From the IMG/VR virus record IMGVR_UViG_3300035670_000396, positions 1-45,146 of that record: a stretch of 45,146 nucleotides of DNA; one strand, 5' to 3'. Positions within the stretch are counted from its first letter, which is position 1. The number at the start of each line of letters is the position of its first letter. The notes beneath the pieces are model-generated. The model did not search any database, had not been told where the DNA came from, and saw nothing but the letters and a program-made list of their open reading frames with translations. Of this stretch, positions 38,268-45,146 are shown one piece after another. Source of the stretch: a virus. A program made the position numbers and the translations under genes.

Positions 38268-41200
38268 TGGCTGTCAGCTACACGGTTCGTCTCAACGAGA
38301 ACGTCGTCGCCAATACCAGCACTGGTGAGGGTTCAGGCGACTACACGTCAAGTGGGTTTGCCACCTCAGAAGGCACTCTTCTGGTGCTCGTCATCAGTCA
38401 CGACGAGCAGAGTGGTGTCCTCAACGTCGCTGACATCATCAGTCGTGGTGCGAACCCAACGACAGCGGGTATCACTTGGACTTCGTGGACCGACGCTTCC
38501 TACATTGACTTCTCCAACTGGACGGCCGGTGTCTCCGTGTGGATCGCAGATTCACCTGGCGCTGGGACTGGTCGAACAATCACACAGAACCCCCCGGACG
38601 CATGGTCGGACTGGGACTCTCATGTGAATTCCATCGACGTGACGGTCTTGGAGTTCGCCGGGGCCGCTGACGCCGCTGCACATCTGTCTGGTCTGGCTGT
38701 TGCTGGCTATGTCTACAGCGCTTCCGGCTCAGCCCGTGATCCCGGTGCTTTGTCGGTGACTGCCAACTCGACCCCACGACCCGACTCGATGATGGTTACG
38801 ACATTTGCGGGTGATGGAGGGACGGCGGGGACACCCGGCACGGGTTTCACTGAGTTGGCTGATCGGGTCGAGAGTGGCAACCGATTCTTGAAGACCCACC
38901 TTCAGATTCGTGAAGGATCGTCCACCTCTACTGAGGTCGGGTGGGTGGGCGGCGATACGGCGGTCAGCGGTGGGGTCTACGACTACACCGTTTCCTATTT
39001 CGAGGTCATGTCGGCTCCCAACGTCATCGCCACCGACGACTTCAATCGTGCGGACGGTGACCTCGGAAGCAACTGGACGTCTCCGAGCACGATGCCCGTC
39101 ATCGTCAGCAACTCGGTTTCCGCATCGTCCGCTCTTACGGCCTACGACGCCCACTGGTCGGCAGCATCATTCGATGGTGACCAATGGGTGCAAGCTGATG
39201 TCACGGTCAACGATCTTGGCACCTTGACCCGTGGACGGTTGACGCTCTGTGATGAGGTTTATGAAATTGAGTGGGAAGGGAATGCTTCAACCGTTGAGCT
39301 GTCCAAGAGCGGTGCAGTTCAGGCATCCACCAGTCTGGCGTTTGGTACGTCAACACTCCGAATGGAGAAAGTCGGAGGGCGCATTACCGTCTATGCCGGT
39401 GGCGTCGAAATCCTCAGTTGGACGGACAGTTCTCCGGTAACGACGGGAAGCCCTGGTCTCGGCTTGTACCGTGCGGGGGCAAGCAGCTCGGTCACCATCG
39501 ACAACTTCTCGGCCGGTGACTGGACTGACCCCGCTGGGACGTTGAGGTTCTACCCGGCCGACAATTACGGCACCACCTCGGGTACGTCCACGGTCTCGAA
39601 CATGTCGTGGAATACCGGGGACATCATCGTCGTGATGTCGGGCCAAGGCTCGGATGCCAACACCGCACTGGTGTCCAATCTCCCGACCAACGCCAATCTA
39701 ACGTTCACCAATTTGGACGTTGTCGATGCGTCCGGCAACAACTCGGACGCCCGGTTCGACTATGCCATCGCAGGATCGGCGCAGACCTTCCAGACGATCT
39801 CACAGACCACAAACGACAATAGCCACACTGGAACCGTGGCGTGGGTCTACACGCCTCTGTCCCCTGGGTCGGCCATCATCCGCACGGTCTACCCTTACGG
39901 GTCGATTGTCGAGTACGGCGACAACACCACACAGACCTTGAACGTGGCAGAAGGTTCGATCGTCCTCTATGGAATGGTCGATTGGAACGCCGACACGACT
40001 ACTCAGACATTGGCTACCGGTTCCGGCACTCCGACCAAGCGAGCCGACTCATATAACGCAGGTACCTGGGGATGGGTGTTCGGTGACTGGGTCGGCACGA
40101 CAGCCGGAGCTACCGCTTTCGGCCTCACGTCGTACGCCGGGCTTGCCGCCTCGCAGATGTTCGTTGAGATCAGCGAACGCACCATCGTCGCCACCGACGA
40201 CTTCAACCGTGCGAACGGGGCGGTCGGGTCGAATTGGACGGCAGCTCTCAACGAGTCGATCTCACTGATCGCCTCGAACGTCCTCCAAGGCGATGCTTCT
40301 ACCGGCAACACCAGTTACTGGTCGGCTGACACGTTTGACAATGACCAGTGGGCCGAAGCAGACGCAACACTTGGGACCGTCTACAGCGAAGTCCACGTCG
40401 ATGTCAGGTCGTCCGGCTCGGGCCGGTACATGTTCGCCTGGACGACGGATGCCTCCGGCACCTATGACATCATCTACTACAACGGCTCCACGTTCACATC
40501 TATCGCTACTGCTAAGACGGGTGTCGGGACGACGGGGACTCGCAAGCTCCGGGTGGAAGTCGTCGGAACGACAATCACCGGGTATGTCGACGGCGTTGAG
40601 CAGGTCACAGCAACGAACTCGGGGCTGACTTCTGGCTCCCCCGGTCTCGGTCAGTATCGGGACAACAACACCGGAGGTACGCTCGACAACTTCTCTGCCG
40701 GTGACTGGACCGATCGCACCGTCGACTTCTATGTCGGTGACGCACTCGACTACGGCGACACCAGTCTCGACTTCAGCCCCGACCCGGCGACCGGCGACAT
40801 CCTCATCACTGCGATCAGTGAGTCGAGCGCATCCGGCGCACCCGCCAACCCGGACATCTCCGACAACATGGGCGGCCTCTGGAACATGGAGGCCACCCAT
40901 TCGTGGGCCTCTCGCCGGAAGACCACCGTCTGGGTGAAGGACGACTGGACGAGTGCGTCACCGACCGAGACGATCACCTACTCCGGCGATCAGGACAAGG
41001 TCAGTGTCGGCATCGTCGTCAAGGGTGCTCAGTCGGCAGCCACGTACGAAGTGTATGAGTCCTCGGGGTCTGCGTCTGACTTCACGCCGACGTTGACGCA
41101 GTGCGGGGCGCAAGACCTGCACATCATGTTCCTGTTCTTCGAGAACGCCAACCAGGCCAACATCACCAGCCCTCCTGACGGATGGCTCAAGGTCGGCGAC

Positions 41201-41701
41201 TACTTGACCGGTGGCAGCGGCGTGCGGGTTGCGTCGGTGTGGGTGCATTGGGGCACGCTCTCCGACACCACCCCGACGTTCAACTGGTGGAACGCTGGCG
41301 GGTACTCAGCATGGATCGGCAAGTTCGAGCCTGCTGGTAGCGGAGGTGGTGCTTCTCCGCAGACTTGGACCGGCAACGCCGCAAGCATCCAGGTCGCGGC
41401 GACCTCGGGTTCGTTCACGGGCGCCGCCACCTGGACCGGCAGCGCCGCCAGCATTCAGGTCGTCGCCAGCTCCGGCGACTTCCTCAACTCGCTCGTCCCC
41501 AGCAACCTTGTCGCCACCGCGGTCGACGGGGACACCATCTCGCTCACCTGGGACGCCGTGACGGACGCGACCGGCTACGACATCGAGCGCGACGGATCGG
41601 TCATCGTCTCGGATCACCCGACGAACAGCTACACCGACAACGGGCTCAGCGCCAGCACATCTTACACTTACCGGGTGCGATCGGCAGGTGATTGGGCATG
41701 A
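38267..41701 (+). CDS. Large tail fibre with two lectin-like domains and WTG repeats
   Basis: The 1144-residue protein starts at GTG 38267. It has an N-terminal jelly-roll-like domain and two LamG-like domains introduced by TDDFNRADGDLGSNW (near 258) and TDDFNRANGAVGSNW (near 644), separated by another beta domain. Two short repeats of type TWTGNAASIQVAATSG follow at about 1032-1072. An FnIII domain ends the protein (about 1078-1144). It probably binds host sugars. The next fibre gene starts in the ATGA at its end, and repeats are shared with it. Confidence 0.7.
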   Translation: MAVSYTVRLNENVVANTSTGEGSGDYTSSGFATSEGTLLVLVISHDEQSGVLNVADIISRGANPTTAGITWTSWTDASYIDFSNWTAGVSVWIADSPGAGTGRTITQNPPDAWSDWDSHVNSIDVTVLEFAGAADAAAHLSGLAVAGYVYSASGSARDPGALSVTANSTPRPDSMMVTTFAGDGGTAGTPGTGFTELADRVESGNRFLKTHLQIREGSSTSTEVGWVGGDTAVSGGVYDYTVSYFEVMSAPNVIATDDFNRADGDLGSNWTSPSTMPVIVSNSVSASSALTAYDAHWSAASFDGDQWVQADVTVNDLGTLTRGRLTLCDEVYEIEWEGNASTVELSKSGAVQASTSLAFGTSTLRMEKVGGRITVYAGGVEILSWTDSSPVTTGSPGLGLYRAGASSSVTIDNFSAGDWTDPAGTLRFYPADNYGTTSGTSTVSNMSWNTGDIIVVMSGQGSDANTALVSNLPTNANLTFTNLDVVDASGNNSDARFDYAIAGSAQTFQTISQTTNDNSHTGTVAWVYTPLSPGSAIIRTVYPYGSIVEYGDNTTQTLNVAEGSIVLYGMVDWNADTTTQTLATGSGTPTKRADSYNAGTWGWVFGDWVGTTAGATAFGLTSYAGLAASQMFVEISERTIVATDDFNRANGAVGSNWTAALNESISLIASNVLQGDASTGNTSYWSADTFDNDQWAEADATLGTVYSEVHVDVRSSGSGRYMFAWTTDASGTYDIIYYNGSTFTSIATAKTGVGTTGTRKLRVEVVGTTITGYVDGVEQVTATNSGLTSGSPGLGQYRDNNTGGTLDNFSAGDWTDRTVDFYVGDALDYGDTSLDFSPDPATGDILITAISESSASGAPANPDISDNMGGLWNMEATHSWASRRKTTVWVKDDWTSASPTETITYSGDQDKVSVGIVVKGAQSAATYEVYESSGSASDFTPTLTQCGAQDLHIMFLFFENANQANITSPPDGWLKVGDYLTGGSGVRVASVWVHWGTLSDTTPTFNWWNAGGYSAWIGKFEPAGSGGGASPQTWTGNAASIQVAATSGSFTGAATWTGSAASIQVVASSGDFLNSLVPSNLVATAVDGDTISLTWDAVTDATGYDIERDGSVIVSDHPTNSYTDNGLSASTSYTYRVRSAGDWA

Positions 41702-44448
41702 CCGCTCCCACCGTCAGGGCGTACGCATCGCCGACCAACGGCACCGACGCCGCCCCGGCCAAGACCGTCAACCAGCCCGCAGGAGTGCAGACCGGCGACC
41801 TGCTGATCGCCTTCGCTGGCGGTGACGGCACCACGGCGTTCACGGCCTCACCCGGCAACGGGTGGACCCGGCTCACGGCCGACACGGCCACCTCGTCGGT
41901 GTTCTCGATCTACGCCAAGATTGCCTCGGGCACCGACGCCCTGTCAATCGCAGCGCAGAACAACCAGGACTACTCGGTCGTCATGGTGGCGGTCACGACC
42001 GGCACGCACGGCGTCACGAACGTCTCGACCGACCTCGTCATCCCGACCACGGCCACCGGTACGACCGGCAACGCCGACCCGCCCGCCTCGGGCACGGTGG
42101 CGTCGAAGGACTGGCTGGTGTTCGCATCGACCGGCGTCGACTTCACCAACGCCGCCGACGAGATCACGGCGTACCCGACCAACTACTCGGCCGGGGTGCT
42201 CACCAAGTCGGCCAGCTCGGTGTCCAGCGTCGGACTCGGCGTCGGGCACCGGGCGCTCACCGCAGCGACCAGCGAAGATCCCGGCACGTTCACCAACACG
42301 TCACGGGAGTGGCTCGCCAACACGGTCCTCGTGCCGTCCCCCTTGGTCAGCTCCCCGCAGACCTGGACCGGCAACGACGCAGCCGTCCAGGTCGCAGCGA
42401 CGTCCGGCTCCTTCACTCCCGGAGCTGTCACCTGGACTGGCAGCGACGCGGCCGTCCAAATTGCAGCGACGTCCGGCTCGTTCACTCCTGGAGCTGTCAC
42501 TTGGACCGGCAACGACGCAGCCGTCCAGGTCGCGGCGGCATCCAGCTCGTTCACTCCCGGAGCTGCCACCTGGATCGGAAACGACGCAAGCGTTCAGGTC
42601 GCCGCGACCTCTGGCGACTTCACCGGAGTCGACCCCGGCCAGACCTGGACCGGCAGTGGCGCAGCCGTCCAGGTCGCAGCGACCTCGGGCGAGTTCCGGC
42701 GCATCTCCAACTGGTCGCTCCCGGCGAGCGCCACCACGACGGGCGGGTCCTCGCCTCAGACCTGGACGGGCAACGCCGCAAGCGTTGAAGTCGCAGCGAC
42801 TTCTGGCTCGTTCAGCGCAGGCGGCACCCCGCAAACTTGGACCGGCAACGCCGCGACCGTCACCATCGTGGCGGCCTCGGGCGCCTTCATCCCCGGTGGA
42901 GCGACCTGGACCGGCAGCGGTGTACTCGTCGGGATCGTGGCTCAGAGCGGCGCCTTCATTGTCGGCGTCCCGCCCCCTCCGACACTGGTGCTGGACTCCA
43001 AGGACTCGGATCAGATCAACATGTCCTGGAGCGCCGTCTCCGGCGCTACGGGATACGACATCGAGCGCAACGGTTCCATCATCGTCTGGAACCACCCGAC
43101 CACCTCCTACAGCGACACCGGACTCGACCCCTCCACGCAGTACACGCACCGGGTGCGCGGCGTCTTCGGCGGCGAGCCTCCGTTCCTGACTTCGGTCGAC
43201 GTTGCCAACAAGCGACTCCTCGACCAGTACGGCAACCCTTGGTTCGGCGTGGGCGATGCCCCGTGGTCGCTGGTCGGTCAGCTTTCCGAAGCGAACATCA
43301 CGGTCTACATGGAGGCGGCTGCCGACAAGGGCATCAACATCATCATGTTCTCGGCGCCGGAGCCGTACTACACCGACAACACTCCGGCGTACCGGAACAG
43401 CGAGGGAACCGGCTACCTGCCCTTCACCGGAACAAACTTCCAGTCCTCGCTCAACAACGACTACTGGGTCACGGTCGACCACGCCATTGCCGAAGCGAAG
43501 CGACTCGGCATCACCTGCCTGATCTGCCCGCAGTACATCGGGTACGGCGGCGACGGGTGGGAGACTGACCTCGTCAACACCTACAACTCCAGCCCGTCGA
43601 GCCTGACCACCTACGGGCAGGCGCTCGCATCCCGGTACGGGTCGGAGACGAACATCGTGTGGCTGATCGGTCACGACGACAACAACATCACGGCCACGTT
43701 GAAGGCGGCCTCCAAGCTGATCGCCGACGAGCTTCCGGCCAACCACCTGCTCGCACCCGGCGGTCACCATGACTTCGCCGACGGTACGACGTCATGGGCG
43801 TCGTCTGGTATCACGTTCGACTTCGACACGAACTACGACTACGGAGAGACACCGGGAGCCGACACGGCGTCGACATACGCTTCGCGGACCACGATGTTCA
43901 TTGAGGGCAAGTACGAGCAAGAGCAATCCATGGGCGTCGGCAACGCCGTGCTCCGGTGGCAGATGTGGGAACCCCTGCTGGCTGGTTCGTGCGGCACCAT
44001 CATGGGCAACAACCCGCGCTGGCACTTCCAATCCGGCAAGGAGCTGTACGGCTTCAGCGGAACGTGGCAGGACTCGTTCACCAACGCCGCCTACAACGAC
44101 TCCACTGTCCACCTGTCGCACCTGGCTGCGTTCATCTCCGCCAACCCGAGCATCCTCACGGCGACACCGGACACGACCAACACGTTCCTGACTTCGCCGA
44201 CAACCGACTACGCACGATTCTCGACGACGATCGGCGTGGCCTACCGCACCGCCAACACCTCGACCACGCTCGACACGACCGAACTGGGCGGGACCGGCAA
44301 CGTCAAGATCAGGCGCTTCGACCCGACCAGCGGGAGCTACACGACCGTGGCGGCATCCGAAGCGCAGAACGCTGCCCGCTCGATCACTTACCCTGGAGCG
44401 AACGCCGCTGGCGGCACCGACTGGGTCTACATCGTGGAGCTGGTCTAA
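41698..44448 (+). CDS. Tail fibre with GH140/DUF4038-like glycosidase domain
   Basis: The 916-residue protein (ATG 41698) has four parts. An N-terminal fibre domain covers about 1-215. About nine WTG...VAATSGSF repeats cover 221-424. An FnIII domain lies at 425-498. A C-terminal part resembles the DUF4038/GH140 apiosidase-like barrel (about 500-830), starting LLDQYGNPWFGVGDAPWSLV and NIIMFSAPEP. Candidate catalytic acids are D660 or D661 in WLIGHDDNN and E736 in FIEGKYEQE. The last 80 residues form a beta-rich domain. It is likely a depolymerase acting on a host surface polysaccharide. The catalytic residues are inferred from family patterns. Confidence 0.72.
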   Translation: MTAPTVRAYASPTNGTDAAPAKTVNQPAGVQTGDLLIAFAGGDGTTAFTASPGNGWTRLTADTATSSVFSIYAKIASGTDALSIAAQNNQDYSVVMVAVTTGTHGVTNVSTDLVIPTTATGTTGNADPPASGTVASKDWLVFASTGVDFTNAADEITAYPTNYSAGVLTKSASSVSSVGLGVGHRALTAATSEDPGTFTNTSREWLANTVLVPSPLVSSPQTWTGNDAAVQVAATSGSFTPGAVTWTGSDAAVQIAATSGSFTPGAVTWTGNDAAVQVAAASSSFTPGAATWIGNDASVQVAATSGDFTGVDPGQTWTGSGAAVQVAATSGEFRRISNWSLPASATTTGGSSPQTWTGNAASVEVAATSGSFSAGGTPQTWTGNAATVTIVAASGAFIPGGATWTGSGVLVGIVAQSGAFIVGVPPPPTLVLDSKDSDQINMSWSAVSGATGYDIERNGSIIVWNHPTTSYSDTGLDPSTQYTHRVRGVFGGEPPFLTSVDVANKRLLDQYGNPWFGVGDAPWSLVGQLSEANITVYMEAAADKGINIIMFSAPEPYYTDNTPAYRNSEGTGYLPFTGTNFQSSLNNDYWVTVDHAIAEAKRLGITCLICPQYIGYGGDGWETDLVNTYNSSPSSLTTYGQALASRYGSETNIVWLIGHDDNNITATLKAASKLIADELPANHLLAPGGHHDFADGTTSWASSGITFDFDTNYDYGETPGADTASTYASRTTMFIEGKYEQEQSMGVGNAVLRWQMWEPLLAGSCGTIMGNNPRWHFQSGKELYGFSGTWQDSFTNAAYNDSTVHLSHLAAFISANPSILTATPDTTNTFLTSPTTDYARFSTTIGVAYRTANTSTTLDTTELGGTGNVKIRRFDPTSGSYTTVAASEAQNAARSITYPGANAAGGTDWVYIVELV

Positions 44449-45146
44449 GTGGCTATCACCCTCGTACAGTCCCGGCAAGGTGTCGACTCCCTTGCAACTT
44501 CGGTCGCTCTCGCCTACAGCTCGGCGCTCACGTCGGGCTCGTTCCTGATCGTCACCGCTTGGTCGTACAACAAGGCGGCGATGTCGATCTCGGACACGGC
44601 GTCGCACACCTGGACCGCTGTCTCCGCGCAGGTCGATCTCGGCACCCCGGCGAATGGGATGGGGATGCGGTCGTGGACCGCTCCGAACACGGGGACAGCG
44701 ACGCCAACGGTGACGGTCACCGGTTCCTCCGGCGACTACATGGGCATCGTGATCTCGGAGTGGTCCGGTGTCGATTCGACCACCCCGCTCGACGGGGTCA
44801 CCCCGGTCACGTCCACGCAGTCCACGTCAAGCACGGTCACTGCTGGGCCGATCACCCCGAACAGCGACAACAGCGTCCTGTACGGCGCACTGGTCGCTGA
44901 CCATAGCAGCGACCCGACGACCACGGTCACGAACGGCACCGTGCTTCAGCAACGCACGACGTGGCAGGCCGACACCGCCTTCGCCACCGCATACGAGCCG
45001 CAGACCACGGCAGCGTCGGAATCGGTGACGTGGACGATCACGAACGTCACCGCCCAACGAAGTCAGGTGTTCGTGCTGAAGGCCGCCTCTGGGTCTGGCA
45101 ATCAGACTTGGACGGGAAGCGCGGCAGCCGTCACGTTGGTGGCAGC
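44449..45146 (+). CDS. Tail fibre, partial (runs off the window end)
   Basis: GTG 44449 follows the previous TAA directly and the frame stays open to the last base (232 full codons). The product begins with a jelly-roll-like domain (FLIVTAWSYNKAAMSISDTA, GIVISEWSGVD) similar in style to the start of the preceding fibres. It reaches NQTWTGSAAAVTLVA, the first unit of the same WTG repeat. It is therefore a third member of this fibre family. The C-terminal, probably binding, part lies beyond the window. Confidence 0.75.
   Translation, partial: MAITLVQSRQGVDSLATSVALAYSSALTSGSFLIVTAWSYNKAAMSISDTASHTWTAVSAQVDLGTPANGMGMRSWTAPNTGTATPTVTVTGSSGDYMGIVISEWSGVDSTTPLDGVTPVTSTQSTSSTVTAGPITPNSDNSVLYGALVADHSSDPTTTVTNGTVLQQRTTWQADTAFATAYEPQTTAASESVTWTITNVTAQRSQVFVLKAASGSGNQTWTGSAAAVTLVA

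Overview
This window is most of the genome of a tailed double-stranded DNA phage with a long non-contractile (siphovirus-type) tail. The evidence is a complete terminase, portal, protease/scaffold, capsid, neck and tail-tube series, a frameshifted tail-chaperone pair and a 1753-residue tape measure, with no sheath gene. The DNA is GC-rich by eye, GTG starts are common, and most genes overlap by ATGA or GTGA. One tail-fibre protein ends in a domain typical of secreted proteins of Actinobacteria. The host is therefore most likely an actinobacterium, but no gene names it more exactly. No integrase, tRNA, CRISPR array, reverse transcriptase or insertion sequence was seen.

Layout. Bases 1-1564 are a control region without a convincing gene. 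It holds a palindrome-rich GTCGAC/GAATTC block, a perfect Fur/Zur-like operator, thirteen TGCAGCC repeats around an AT-rich core with a long inverted repeat (a candidate replication origin), and a TTGACA-N17-TATCGT promoter overlapped by a palindromic operator. Bases 1565-3676 are an early-type operon of small genes: a staphylococcal-nuclease homologue, several small unknowns and a ribbon-helix-helix protein. Bases 3889-7064 encode replication functions: a primase of the archaeo-eukaryotic type resembling the TOTE-associated group, and a protein joining a DnaG-type zinc module to a P-loop ATPase. Bases 7030-14801 hold a terS-like gene, terL and a Mu-like head module: DUF935-type portal, Com-like zinc protein, protease with a nested scaffold, decoration protein and capsid.

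Bases 14798-32250 carry the neck and tail: connectors, tail terminator, tube, G/GT chaperones, tape measure with a peptidase domain, and large baseplate and minor tail proteins. Bases 32277-35108 hold a fibre with the actinobacterial surface domain, a holin candidate, a GH25 endolysin and a permuted NlpC/P60-like hydrolase. Bases 35112-36961 are an island on the minus strand with a Cas4/RecB-like iron-sulphur nuclease and a membrane coiled-coil protein. From 37100 to the window end is an adhesion cassette: a structural protein, a chitin-binding-module protein, and three long fibres sharing WTG repeats. One of these fibres carries a GH140/DUF4038-like glycosidase domain. The last gene runs off the end.

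Together the genes cover replication, packaging, head and tail assembly, lysis and an elaborate receptor or capsule-attacking apparatus. The least explained parts are the control region, the AEP/zinc-ATPase replication pair and the nuclease island set against the transcription direction of the late genes.
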